Origin: Streptomyces sp. YIM 130001
GTDB taxonomy: Bacteria > Actinomycetota > Actinomycetes > Streptomycetales > Streptomycetaceae
Length of the DNA: 64,000 nt
Direction of reading: 5' to 3'
NCBI RefSeq assembly: GCF_003574445.1
Contig: NZ_KZ984560.1
Span: forward strand, 159,736 to 223,735
Shown here: one piece after another, positions 7,441 through 15,796 of the stretch
Layout: the number at the start of each line of letters is the position of its first letter
Numbering within the stretch: position 1 is the stretch's first letter
Notes under the pieces: generated by a model
The model's input: the letters and a program-made list of their open reading frames with translations, nothing else
The model's database searches: none
What the model was told of the DNA's origin: nothing
Made by a program: the position numbers and the translations under genes

Positions 7441-7950
7441 GTGAGCATCGTGGACGAACTGGTGGAGCGTGTCGACGATCAGGACCGTGTGCTGGGGGTG
7501 GTCACCCGTCGGCAGGCCGTCCGGGAGGGATGGCTGCACCGGGTCGCCGTGACGGTGTGTCGTGATGAGCGAGGGCGGATCCTCGTGCACCGGCGGTCGG
7601 ATCAACTGTCGCGTTATCCCGGGCTCTACGAGGTCGAGGCCGGAGGCGCCGTGCATGCCGGGGAGTCTTACGAACAGGCCGCCGCAAGGGAGTTGGCCGA
7701 GGAGCTGGGCCTTCACGTGCTGCCGCGCCTGCTGTTCACGTTCCTCAACCGCAGCGGCCAGAGCCCTCACTGGCTCGCCGTGCACGAAGCCGTGACACCC
7801 GACACCGTTACCGCCGACCCCGATGAGGTCGCCTGGCACGGCTGGCTGACCGAGCCGGAACTGCGGTCTGCCCTGCCGGGATGGCGCTTCACCCCGGACA
7901 GCCACGAGGTCTTCGGCCGGTATCTGGCGTTCCGGGCCGTACGGCTCTGA
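7441..7950 (+). CDS. Nudix hydrolase (YfcD/IPP-isomerase-like)
   Basis: 169 residues from GTG 7441 (GTG 7450 is also possible; neither has a strong ribosome site). The Nudix box is complete, GGAVHAGESYEQAAARELAE followed by ELG, with the expected G-x5-E-x7-RE-x2-EE-x-G spacing. The beginning (VDDQDRVLGVVTR) and the overall size match the group that hydrolyses nucleoside-diphosphate-linked compounds or is related to isopentenyl-diphosphate isomerase. Convergent with the next gene. Confidence 0.85.
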   Translation: MSIVDELVERVDDQDRVLGVVTRRQAVREGWLHRVAVTVCRDERGRILVHRRSDQLSRYPGLYEVEAGGAVHAGESYEQAAARELAEELGLHVLPRLLFTFLNRSGQSPHWLAVHEAVTPDTVTADPDEVAWHGWLTEPELRSALPGWRFTPDSHEVFGRYLAFRAVRL

Positions 7951-8106
7951 CCTTGCCCGCCCCGCGGTACGGGACATTTCCAGGAGGCCAACCCGCTTTG
8001 TACGAAAGGTCGTTCATGACGGGGTGCGAACGCTTGGCCGGCCCCCGCGCGTCGCGTAGTTCACTGAGGCCGAGGTCGGCGCCGTCCAGCTGGCGTCAGG
8101 CGTGGG

Positions 8107-8877
8107 TCACTCGAGCAGGTGGCGGTTCGAGCGGCTCCAGGCGAGTCGGCGGCCGAGTTCCTCCAGCAGGCCTTCGCGGACCCACGTGGCCTGCGGCTCG
8201 TGACCCTGGGAAGCCAGCCTGCGCACGAGATCGATGTTCTTCCGCTGCCTGTCGATCACCGCGTCGACGACACCGCTGGTCGTGGTGAGGCCGTAGGCCG
8301 TGCAGAACCGCTCCAGACGCCGGCCCCGGTTCGGCGGCACTGGATACCGCAACCAGCGCAGACACTCGGCGTCGTCGCGGAACGGCGCGACGTAGTGCAG
8401 GGCGTAGGCCACGTCGTGCATCCGCGGCGCCGGGCGGGCGAAGTCCCAATCGATGATCCCCACGGGGCGGTTGCCCTGCCAGACCACGTTCCACGGGCCG
8501 AAGTCGCCGTGGCAGACCGACTCTTCGTCGCTCGGCACATCGACGCCGCCGGCCCACACCGCGTCGCCCGGCGGCGAGAAGTCCGCCGTCGCGTCGTGGT
8601 ACTCGCGCAGCAGTCGGGCGAAGGCCGACAGACCGTCGTCGTCCACCACTTTCGCCCAACTCAAGGGCCCGGAAGCGCCTTTGATGAAGGTGAGCACCTC
8701 CCGGCCCTGCTGGTCGAAACCCAAGGGGCGAGGTGCGTAAGGGAAGCCCACCGCGTCCAGATGTCCGAGCAGGGCGTGGACCGTCGGCGTCCAGGGGTGG
8801 GCGGGGCGGCGGACGGTGTCGCCGATCCGTACCACCTGCCGGTGGGGCCGATCCTGCAACGTGTACTCACTCGCCAT
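8107..8877 (-). CDS. Aminoglycoside phosphotransferase-family kinase
   Basis: 256 residues. The catalytic loop CHGDFGPWNVVW (HGDxxxxN) and the metal site GIIDWDFA are intact, as in APH/choline-kinase-like small-molecule kinases. The N-terminal nucleotide-binding part is short. Such genes in Streptomyces seldom confer resistance on their own and the substrate is unknown. Monocistronic; the upstream 130 bp hold a short repeated motif. Confidence 0.85.
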   Translation of the reverse strand: MASEYTLQDRPHRQVVRIGDTVRRPAHPWTPTVHALLGHLDAVGFPYAPRPLGFDQQGREVLTFIKGASGPLSWAKVVDDDGLSAFARLLREYHDATADFSPPGDAVWAGGVDVPSDEESVCHGDFGPWNVVWQGNRPVGIIDWDFARPAPRMHDVAYALHYVAPFRDDAECLRWLRYPVPPNRGRRLERFCTAYGLTTTSGVVDAVIDRQRKNIDLVRRLASQGHEPQATWVREGLLEELGRRLAWSRSNRHLLE

Positions 8878-8922
8878 CCGCGGGACGCTACCGGCTCTTC
8901 ACGGGCTGCCGCCTCTCCATTG

Positions 8923-8973
8923 CGCGTAGGACGACATCAGTTACGCGGAGGACGACACTGCGCGGAGGACGAC
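8923..8973. repeat. Three direct repeats (CGCG(G/T)AGGACGAC)
   Basis: A 13-bp unit occurs at 8923-8935, 8944-8956 and 8961-8973 with one mismatch. It lies between the kinase gene start and the frameshifted gene. A regulatory role is possible but not shown. Confidence 0.45.
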
Positions 8974-9009
8974 TCTTGCGAGCCTGCCGCGAGCGCCGAC
9001 GGACGAGCC

Positions 9010-9656
9010 TCAGGTAGTCATGTGCCGGGCGAGCTCGCGCGACTTCTGCCGCAGCGCAGCTGTCCACTCCCCGGCATGGGGATCGGACGTCGTCTCGAGA
9101 GTGCCACTCTCGGCGCGCTCCGCCCCCGGCCAGTTCACTTCGACACCCGCTGTCTCGGCCAAGGTCAGCATCGTGGCAACGAACCCTTCGGGCAGGGTGG
9201 CCATGACTGCGTGCCTGCTTTCGCCGTGCCGGGCGAGCAAAGCGTCGACGAACACTGCGAGCGCGATGGGGTCGATCTGGCACTCGTCGGCCCCCATGGG
9301 ACCGATACCGGACGACAGGACCAATTCGGCTTGATAGAAGGTGACTTGGCTGGCAAACAGCCGGTGCGCACCTCGCCCGCGCCGTGCGATCGGTCGGCAC
9401 CCGCCATGATCGCGCCGGCCAACGTCAGCGCGTTCACCGCCTGTTCCCGGTCGTCCGAGCCGGCTACGTCGACCAGCCGGGGCAAGGCCGCGAAGGCGGC
9501 CGAGTACACGTCGCCCTGATGGCACAGCGCCGACCAGAGGTCACTCCAGCGCTCGGAGGCCCGATCCGACGCGACCTGATCGAGCAGGGCGGGTATGTCC
9601 TCCGCAGAGCCGTACGCGTGGCTGAGCCGCGACCAGTCCGTCACACGGAAATCCAA
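9010..9656 (-). pseudogene. Hypothetical protein gene broken by a frameshift
   Basis: The N-terminal part starts at ATG 9656 (MDFRVTDWSRLSHAYGSAED) and reads well to about 9370. Continuation in that frame gives unlikely sequence, while another frame takes over at about 9360 (LFASQVTFYQAELVLS) and runs to the stop at 9010 with typical codon use. A single-base shift near 9355-9372 is needed. The product resembles helical, HEAT-like proteins (LWSALCHQGDVYSAAFAALP), family not recognised. Either a true pseudogene or a sequencing error; no homopolymer is at the break. Confidence 0.6.
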
Positions 9657-9694
9657 TCAGGCCCGCGGGGACGGACGGCACAGGGGCGTCGCGG

Positions 9695-10432
9695 TCAACC
9701 GTCCAGGAGCTCCGCGAAGAGGGGCCGGAGGCGGGCGGCGAGTGCAGGATCGGTTCGGCCCAGTTCGTCCGTCGCCACCGTGATGGATGCGTTCAGCGCG
9801 CGGTGGAGTTCCGGTTCGGTGAGCGCACGGACGAGCGTCGAATCGAGTGGTGCTGTCAGCTCGTCGGGCAGCAGGTGGGCTCCCTTGGCGTGCGCGGTGG
9901 GGTGTCCGAGGCGCAGGCAGGCGAGCGTGATCACGTGGTCGCGGATGGCACCGATCCAATGCTCGGCCTGCCACCGGTGGCCACGTCGGATGCAGATGCC
10001 CGCGTGGAGGGCGTGGTGCCAGACGAGTCCGGCCAGAGTGTTGTGGTCAGGGGGCGTGAAGGGTTGCAGGGGCTGCGTCGAGCCGAAAACAGTCCGCCAC
10101 TGCGGGCCGCGAGGTCCGAATGCGTGCTCCGGTGCGAAGGTCAGGTCGATCTCGATCCAGCCGGGCAGCAGGAACACGCGGACGGCGCTCGGACCGGCTC
10201 GCAGATCCCAGTGATGGTGTGCGCCCAGTTCGTCGTACAGCCAACGGGTCCATCGGTTCAGCGTGGTGGTGAGATCGCCGCGGACCGCGAGGACGATATC
10301 GGTGTCCGACCAGCGGTCGCCGGATCCGTCGGCGTACGAGCCGGTGAACGCGGTACCGACGACGCTCCGGTCGGCTGCGGCGTTCGCGAGCAGCCGGTCG
10401 CGGACGCGGTCCCTGTCTTCGACGGTGAACAT
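9695..10432 (-). CDS. Nucleotidyltransferase-domain protein
   Basis: 245 residues from ATG 10432, 8 bp after GGAG. The segment TGSYADGSGDRWSDTDI carries the GS-x10-12-DxD signature of the DNA-polymerase-beta-like nucleotidyltransferases (aminoglycoside adenylyltransferase, MNT and others). The remainder is helical, with a few His/Trp residues (WHHALHAGICIRR). The substrate is unknown. It is divergent from the MerR-PP2C gene, with a 154-bp shared promoter region containing a tandem repeat. Confidence 0.8.
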   Translation of the reverse strand: MFTVEDRDRVRDRLLANAAADRSVVGTAFTGSYADGSGDRWSDTDIVLAVRGDLTTTLNRWTRWLYDELGAHHHWDLRAGPSAVRVFLLPGWIEIDLTFAPEHAFGPRGPQWRTVFGSTQPLQPFTPPDHNTLAGLVWHHALHAGICIRRGHRWQAEHWIGAIRDHVITLACLRLGHPTAHAKGAHLLPDELTAPLDSTLVRALTEPELHRALNASITVATDELGRTDPALAARLRPLFAELLDG

Positions 10433-10455
10433 GCGTGCGTCTCCTTTCTCTTTTC

Positions 10456-10507
10456 TCTGCTCCGACGGGCCGCATGCAACTCTCTGCTCCGACGGGCCGC
10501 ATGCAAC
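10456..10507. repeat. 27-bp tandem repeat, two copies
   Basis: The units begin at 10456 and 10483; the first 25 bases are identical (they start TCTGCTCCGACGGGCC). The repeat lies in the divergent promoter region, just upstream of the nucleotidyltransferase ribosome site. It looks like a recent slippage duplication or a doubled binding site. Confidence 0.7.
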
Positions 10508-10513
10508 GCTCGG

Positions 10514-10544
10514 TTGACCTTCACCTTGGGGGAGCCCGGAGCAT
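10514..10544 (+). promoter_or_regulatory. Candidate MerR-type promoter
   Basis: TTGACC (10514-10519) is followed after 19 bp by GAGCAT (10539-10544). The spacer holds an imperfect dyad (CTTCACC...GGGGGAG). A 19-bp spacer with a central dyad is the usual layout for MerR-family control, and the downstream gene encodes a MerR domain. The -10 match is weak. Confidence 0.4.
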
Positions 10545-10586
10545 CGGTGGGGCCGGGCGGTGCGCTCGGTACGAGGAGGTACGGGT

Positions 10587-11681
10587 ATGGCTATGGGTCT
10601 GCTGGGCATCGGGGCGTTCGCGAAGGCGTCACGGCTGTCGCCGAAGGCGCTGCGTCTGTACGACGAGCTCGGTCTGCTGACTCCCGCTCGCGTCGACCCG
10701 GTGACCGGGTATCGCCGCTACGCGCCGGAGCAGCTGGATCAGGCGCGGCTGGTCGCCTGGCTCCGGCGCCTCGGGATGCCGCTCGCCCGTATCCGGCAGG
10801 TCTGCGCGCTGGAAGCAGGATCGGCGGCCGAGGAGATCCGCGCGTTCTGGGCGCAGATCGAGGCCGAGACCGCTGCGCGGCGGGACCTGGCCGCCTTCCT
10901 CGTCAACCATCTTTCCTGGAAGGACCCTGCCATGTCACCGAAATCCGAGCCCCTGAGCATCCGTTACGCGGCCCTGTCCGACACCGGGCTCGTCCGCGAG
11001 AGCAATCAGGACACCGTCTACGCGGGGTCGCGGCTGCTCGCCGTCGCCGACGGGTTCGGCGGCAGGGGCGCCCCCGCGAGCGAGGCCGCCGTCGACGCGT
11101 TCAAGCGCCTCGAGACCGACGGCCTCCCGACCGGCAGCCTCCTGAACGTCCTCGACGACGCGATCGAGCAGGCCAAGTCGGCGGTGCACGGCGTCTCCAC
11201 GGCGGACGCCTCCTCCGACGAGGCCGGGACCACGCTCTCCGCGATGCTCTGGACCGGATCGCAGCTGGCCCTCGTCCACATCGGCGACTCCCGCGTCTAT
11301 CTGCTGCGCGACGGCGAGCTGCTGCAGATCACGCACGACCACACCATGGTGCAGTCGATGGTCGACGAGGGACGCCTCAGCCCGGAAGAGGCCGCCTCGC
11401 ACCCCCAGCGGTCGCTGTTGGCACGCGCCTTGGGCCCAGGGGCCGACGCCGCCCCCGACATGCGTCTGCACGACGCCGAGGAAGGGGACCGCTACCTGCT
11501 CTGCTCCGACGGTCTGTCCACCGTGGTGCCGGCCGAGGAGATCCGTCGGGTACTCACCGGGACCGGCGATCCGGAGCGGGCCGTACGCGAACTCGTCGCC
11601 CTCGCCATCGACTTCGGCGGCCCGGACAACGTCAGCTGTGTGGTCGCCGATGTGACGGGTCCGGAGGCCGCGGGAAGCTGA
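10587..11681 (+). CDS. MerR-type DNA-binding domain fused to a PP2C protein phosphatase
   Basis: 364 residues. ATG 10587 follows GAGGAGG. Residues about 6-75 are a MerR winged helix (SRLSPKALRLYDELGLL, then GYRRYAPEQL), followed by a short coiled linker to about 112. From about 125 a full PP2C domain begins: SDTGLVRESNQD (D142), VADGFGG (D155), GDSRVYLLRDGEL, LCSDGL and GGPDNVSCVV. All acidic metal ligands are present, so it is probably active on phospho-Ser/Thr. The architecture suggests a transcription factor tied to a phosphatase; target genes may be itself and the divergent nucleotidyltransferase. Confidence 0.85.
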   Translation: MAMGLLGIGAFAKASRLSPKALRLYDELGLLTPARVDPVTGYRRYAPEQLDQARLVAWLRRLGMPLARIRQVCALEAGSAAEEIRAFWAQIEAETAARRDLAAFLVNHLSWKDPAMSPKSEPLSIRYAALSDTGLVRESNQDTVYAGSRLLAVADGFGGRGAPASEAAVDAFKRLETDGLPTGSLLNVLDDAIEQAKSAVHGVSTADASSDEAGTTLSAMLWTGSQLALVHIGDSRVYLLRDGELLQITHDHTMVQSMVDEGRLSPEEAASHPQRSLLARALGPGADAAPDMRLHDAEEGDRYLLCSDGLSTVVPAEEIRRVLTGTGDPERAVRELVALAIDFGGPDNVSCVVADVTGPEAAGS

Positions 11682-11719
11682 GGCGCGTGCGGTGCCCCTT
11701 GCCCTCGCCGTGGGAAGCC

Positions 11720-12550
11720 CTATCCGGCGAGGGTCTGGGTTCCTACGACCGTGAGGAGGGCCAGGCGTTCGGCGTCCTCGGTGCCGGGTTCGGCGGTGTA
11801 GAGCATGATGCGCAGGTCGCTGCCTTCGACGCCGAGGACGTCGCAGTCCAGGGTGATCGCGCCGATGTGGGGGTGGTCGATGGTCTTGCGGGCGGCCTCG
11901 TGCCGGCCGGCGGCGCCCGACTCCCACAGGGTGTCGAACTCGGTGCTCTCGGCGCGTAGTCGGGAGATCAGGCGGTGCAGTCGCCGGTCGGACGGGTAGC
12001 GGCCGGCGGTTCTGCGCAGGTCGGAGACCTGGAGGGCGCGGAGCGTGTCCAGGGATTCGGGGGTGTGGCGTACGCGGTTGCCGCTGCCGAGGAAGTTGCG
12101 CCATACGGCGTTGAGGTCATGGCCGTGCCACTCCCCCATCAGCGCCGTGTAGAGGGGGTTGGCGAGCAACTGGTTCCATGCGGCGTCGAAAACCGCGACA
12201 GGGGTGCCGGTGAGCCGGTCCAGCATCCGCTGGACGCCGGGCGTGATGCGGGCCGGGACCGTCTCGGGGCCGGGAGGCGCCAGTCCGGCGAGGTGGAAGA
12301 GGTCGGTGCGTGCGCGGTCGGTGAGGCGCAGCGCGCGGGAGAGGGCTTCGACGACCTGGGCGGAGGGGTTGGTGGCCCGGCCCTGCTCGAGGCGGGTGAC
12401 GTAGTCGACGGAGATCCCGGCCAGCTGGGCCAGCTCCTCGCGTCGCAGACCTGCCGCGCGCCGGTGGCCGCCGGTGGGGAGGCCCACGGTCTCGGGTGAG
12501 ACCTGGTCGCGCCGACGGCGCAGGGCGGCGCCGAGTTCCGTCGTTGCCAT
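11720..12550 (-). CDS. XRE-family regulator with MmyB-like ligand-binding domain
   Basis: 276 residues. Helix-turn-helix at about 36-85 (LRREELAQLAGISVDYVTRL), then a C-terminal domain starting near 110 with the typical PVAVFDAAWNQLLANPLY and a conserved end with DLRIMLYTAEPGT. This MmyB-like domain is PAS-related and thought to bind a small, possibly fatty-acid-like, ligand. Divergent from an SDR gene; this pairing is frequent in Streptomyces, where the regulator usually controls the dehydrogenase. Confidence 0.9.
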   Translation of the reverse strand: MATTELGAALRRRRDQVSPETVGLPTGGHRRAAGLRREELAQLAGISVDYVTRLEQGRATNPSAQVVEALSRALRLTDRARTDLFHLAGLAPPGPETVPARITPGVQRMLDRLTGTPVAVFDAAWNQLLANPLYTALMGEWHGHDLNAVWRNFLGSGNRVRHTPESLDTLRALQVSDLRRTAGRYPSDRRLHRLISRLRAESTEFDTLWESGAAGRHEAARKTIDHPHIGAITLDCDVLGVEGSDLRIMLYTAEPGTEDAERLALLTVVGTQTLAG

Positions 12551-12742
12551 ACCGGACAGTGTGGCTTATCGGCGGGAAAGTGTGCCTGGTACCGGTAGTC
12601 CCAGGAAGGCGGGTCTCCTGGCTGTTCCTGCGTCGGGTGGTCACGGTGGAGGCAGACACAGCAGCGGTCGCATCCACCCGGGGGGGGAGAGCCGCACGCC
12701 GGCCGGCGCTCGCCCGGCGGGCCCACGAAAGGACAACCGTTC

Positions 12743-13522
12743 ATGAGCAAGCTCGCTCTCGTCACCGGAGCGACCTCCGGCATCGGCAGGGCTTTCGCCG
12801 AGCGTTTCGCCGCCGACGGTTACGACCTGATCGTCGTCGGCCGCCGCCGGGACCGCCTCGAGGAGTTCGCCGCCGCCCACCCCGAGGCCGACGTACGCAC
12901 CGTCACAGCCGACCTGTCCACCGAGGACGGCATCGACACCGTCGCCGCGTACTGCGCCGACGAGCCCCTGGACATGCTGGTCAACAACGCCGGCGTCTCC
13001 CACTACATGCCGCTGGCCGACCTGCCGGCCGCCAAGGCCCGGGAACTGGTCAACGTCAAGGTGCTCGCCCCGACCCTGCTCACGCGCGCCGCGGTCGGCG
13101 GCATGCAGCGCCGAGGCGGCGGCACCGTCGTCAATGTGGCCGGAATGATCGCCTTCAGCGGTCCCGCCGACCCGTCCGTCATGCCACGCCGCGCCGTGTA
13201 CGCGGGCACTCTCGCACACCTCGTGGCCATGACCCAGACGCTCAGCGCCGAGTTGCAGGGGACCGGCGTGCGCGCCCACGTGGTGTGCCCCGGAGTCGTG
13301 GCCACCGAGTTCCACTCCTCGCAGGGTCTGGACCTGAGCGCCGTACCCCGGATGAGCCCGGAGGACGTCGTCAGCGGCGCGCTGCGCGGACTGGAACTCG
13401 GCGAAACCGTCAGCGCCCCCGGCGTCGAGGACCGCCGGCTCCTCGACGACGTCTTCGCCGCCGACCTGGCGGCCTTCGCTGGCCAGAGCCCTGAACTCGC
13501 GGCCCGCTACCGGGTCGGCTGA
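12743..13522 (+). CDS. SDR-family oxidoreductase
   Basis: 259 residues. The NAD(P) motif TGATSGIG is at residues 8-15, NNAG near 86-89. The usual catalytic Ser region reads NVAGMIAF and the Tyr-x3-Lys position reads as RAVYAGTLAHL, where Lys is replaced by His. This unusual active site makes catalysis uncertain. ATG 12743 follows AAAGGAC. Probably controlled by the divergent MmyB-like regulator. Confidence 0.85.
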   Translation: MSKLALVTGATSGIGRAFAERFAADGYDLIVVGRRRDRLEEFAAAHPEADVRTVTADLSTEDGIDTVAAYCADEPLDMLVNNAGVSHYMPLADLPAAKARELVNVKVLAPTLLTRAAVGGMQRRGGGTVVNVAGMIAFSGPADPSVMPRRAVYAGTLAHLVAMTQTLSAELQGTGVRAHVVCPGVVATEFHSSQGLDLSAVPRMSPEDVVSGALRGLELGETVSAPGVEDRRLLDDVFAADLAAFAGQSPELAARYRVG

Positions 13523-13561
13523 CCCGGCCGGGAATCCCCGGGGGCCGGACCGGGTTACGTG

Positions 13562-13673
13562 CTCTACGGAAGTTCTCCCACGAGCTCTGCCGAAGCTCTC
13601 CCGCGAGTGCCGCGGAAGCTCTCCCGCAAGCTCCGCGGAGCCTCCCGCAAGGACTACGGCAGTTCTCCCGCGA
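13562..13673. repeat. Five degenerate about 22-bp direct repeats
   Basis: Units start near 13562, 13584, 13607, 13630 and 13651. Each is of the form CTCTGCCGAAGCTCTCCCGCGAG, with one shortened. They fill half of the 210-bp gap between the SDR gene and lysR. No coding frame fits. The repeats are imperfect and unspaced, so this is not a CRISPR. Confidence 0.65.
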
Positions 13674-13731
13674 GGACCACGACTACTACCGCCGGTGAGC
13701 CCCGGTCCACCGCGGTGAGGGGACCGGGCCG

Positions 13732-14652
13732 ATGAGCCTTCGCCAGTACGAGTACGCCCTGGCCGTCGCCGAACAGGGCTCGGTGACGGCGGCGGCGGAG
13801 CTGCTGCACGTCGCACAGCCGTCGGTGTCCCAGCAGATCCGCAGCCTGGAGCGGGAACTGGGCGTCGAGCTCTTCGCCCGCACACCGGGCGGACTGGTAC
13901 CCACGGTGGTCGGTCGCGCGTTCCTGCGGGAGGCGGAGCTCGCGGTGAGCGCGTCCCGCAGGGCGCGGGCGACGGCCCGGGCGGGGGCCGACGAGCTGGT
14001 CGGTGAGCTGGTCGTCGCGGTGCAGATGGGCTTCGGCGCACGCCAGTTGCCGCGTGCGCTCGGTTCGCTGCGGCGCCGCTTCCCGCGTCTCGAGGTCACC
14101 GTCTTCGAGGAACCGAGCTCCGCCGAACTGGAGCAGCTCGGACGCCGGGGCGTCCTCGACCTCGTCCTGATGGCGGCGTGCGAGCGCAGCCCCGCCGACG
14201 CACACCGGCTCGGCAACGAGGAGTTCGTCGTGGTCCTTCCCGCCGAGCATCCTCAACTCGCCATGGAGCGCGTCGAGTTGAAGGCTCTGCAGGGAGAGCC
14301 CTGGGTACGGTTCGACCGCGACAGTGCACTCGACGGCGTACTGCTCGAGGTGTTGCGGGAACACGAACCGGCCCCGACCACGGTCGCCCGCGTCTCCCAG
14401 ACAGCCACGGCCGTGCGCTGGGCCGCCCACGGGCTGGGGGCGACACTCGTCCCGGCCTCCGCGGTGCCCCGCGACCAGGTGCACCTCGCGCGCCCGGTCT
14501 CCCCGCTCGTGTCCCAGCCCGTGATCGCCGCGCTGCGGACCCACGCCGGCCCGGCGGAGACGGCGCTCCTCGAATTCCTGCGCCGGGAGACCTGGTCCGG
14601 ATCGGCCGACTGCTCGCATGCGCGGGCACCGGCACCGGCACCGGTCTTCTGA
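13732..14652 (+). CDS. LysR-family transcriptional regulator
   Basis: 306 residues. Helix-turn-helix at about 16-60 (GSVTAAAELLHVAQPSVSQQ), followed by the linker helix and an effector-binding domain (about 90-295). It is a stand-alone gene between two repeat-bearing gaps. The neighbouring SDR genes on either side are plausible targets, but no divergently transcribed partner is present, which is unusual for the family. Confidence 0.9.
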   Translation: MSLRQYEYALAVAEQGSVTAAAELLHVAQPSVSQQIRSLERELGVELFARTPGGLVPTVVGRAFLREAELAVSASRRARATARAGADELVGELVVAVQMGFGARQLPRALGSLRRRFPRLEVTVFEEPSSAELEQLGRRGVLDLVLMAACERSPADAHRLGNEEFVVVLPAEHPQLAMERVELKALQGEPWVRFDRDSALDGVLLEVLREHEPAPTTVARVSQTATAVRWAAHGLGATLVPASAVPRDQVHLARPVSPLVSQPVIAALRTHAGPAETALLEFLRRETWSGSADCSHARAPAPAPVF

Positions 14653-14654
14653 AG

Positions 14655-14736
14655 CTTCGGATTCGGAGGGTTCGGCTGAATCCGAGGGTACGGCGGATTC
14701 GGAGCGTTCGGCGGATTCGGAGGTTCGGAAATCCGG
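14655..14736. repeat. Degenerate 18-bp direct repeats (GTTCGGCGGATTCGGAGG type)
   Basis: About five tandem units between the convergent lysR and SDR genes, with GGATTCGGAG recurring at 14660, 14695 and 14713 and inverted as GAATCCGAGG at 14678. The content resembles GC-rich minisatellites found between Streptomyces genes. Confidence 0.6.
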
Positions 14737-14830
14737 GCGGCGCGCGAATTGCTGCCGCCCGGGGAAAATCCCTCCGCAGGACCTCCGAATACCCGCCGAC
14801 ATCGGCATGCATGCCCGAATTTCCCGCGGA

Positions 14831-15628
14831 TCACTTCCTGGGGAATTCGCCCCCGTCCACCACAAGATTGCTCCCGGTCAGCCAGCCCGCCCCGCCGGAC
14901 ACCAGGAAGAGCACCGCGTGCGCGATGTCGTCGGGCTGCCCCTCGCGCCCGAGCGGCGGGGTGTCGGCGGCGTTGGTCTGGGCCGGCGCCTCGCCCGCAC
15001 GTGCGGAGACCTCGGCCCACTGCTCCCGGGTCGTCGCGCCGCCAGGGGTGGCGACGCGGCCGGGAGTGACCGTGTTGACCCGGATCCCGTGCGGGGCCAG
15101 CTCGAGGGACTGCCCACGGCTGTACGTCTCGAGGGCCGCCTTCGCCGCCACGTAGTGCAGGAACTGCCCGACCGGGGTGAGGACCGCGGCCGACGAGACG
15201 TGCACGATCGCCCCCGAACCGCGCTCCCGCATGCCCGGCACGAGCAGCGAGTCGAGGCGCACCGACGCCAGGAAGTTCAGGTCGAGGGCGTCCCGCCACT
15301 CCTCGTCGGGGATGGCCGCGGCCGACTCGTGCGGCCGCGCTCCCCCCACGTTGTGCACCACGATGTCCACCCCGCCGAACCTGTCCTGCACGGCCGCGGC
15401 GACCTCCTCGGCACCGGCCCGCGTGCTGACGTCGGCCGTCACGAACTCCGCCCCTTCGGGCACCGTGGTCGCTGCCGACCTTGCGGTCGTGAGCACTTCG
15501 GCCCCGGCGTCCAGGAGCCGGCGCACCACGGCCGCTCCGATTCCGCGGGAACCGCCCGTGACGAGTGCCCGCTTCCCCTTGAGTTCCTGAATTCCCGAAC
15601 CGTTCTCGACCCCGGTAATTGTGGTCAT
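14831..15628 (-). CDS. SDR-family oxidoreductase
   Basis: 265 residues from ATG 15628, after GAGGGGCGG. Classical SDR motifs are all present: TGGSRGIG, NVGG, HVSSAAVL (Ser), YVAAKAA (Tyr-x3-Lys) and the PGRVATP turn. Close to 3-oxoacyl-ACP-reductase-like members. It follows the methyltransferase gene by 168 bp on the same strand and may have its own promoter there. Confidence 0.9.
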   Translation of the reverse strand: MTTITGVENGSGIQELKGKRALVTGGSRGIGAAVVRRLLDAGAEVLTTARSAATTVPEGAEFVTADVSTRAGAEEVAAAVQDRFGGVDIVVHNVGGARPHESAAAIPDEEWRDALDLNFLASVRLDSLLVPGMRERGSGAIVHVSSAAVLTPVGQFLHYVAAKAALETYSRGQSLELAPHGIRVNTVTPGRVATPGGATTREQWAEVSARAGEAPAQTNAADTPPLGREGQPDDIAHAVLFLVSGGAGWLTGSNLVVDGGEFPRK

Positions 15629-15796
15629 GCCACCGCCCCTCTCGATCGCGTAATCAAGCGCCCGTTTCCCGAGCCGTTTCACCGTACGTACGCGAAATGA
15701 GGCGGGGCAAAGACCAAATATGAGCAGGACCTATAGGGGATTCCTATGCGGCGGGCCGGAGGGTGCCCGCAGCCGCTACTGCTCCCGGCGGTGCGG

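Noticed and set aside
8107..8877. Aminoglycoside resistance gene
   Set aside because: The fold is right, but sequence is not close to any resistance enzyme I can recall, and it stands alone; a resistance call is not supported.
13562..13673. CRISPR-like repeats
   Set aside because: Units are contiguous (no spacers), imperfect, and only about 22 bp; no cas genes.
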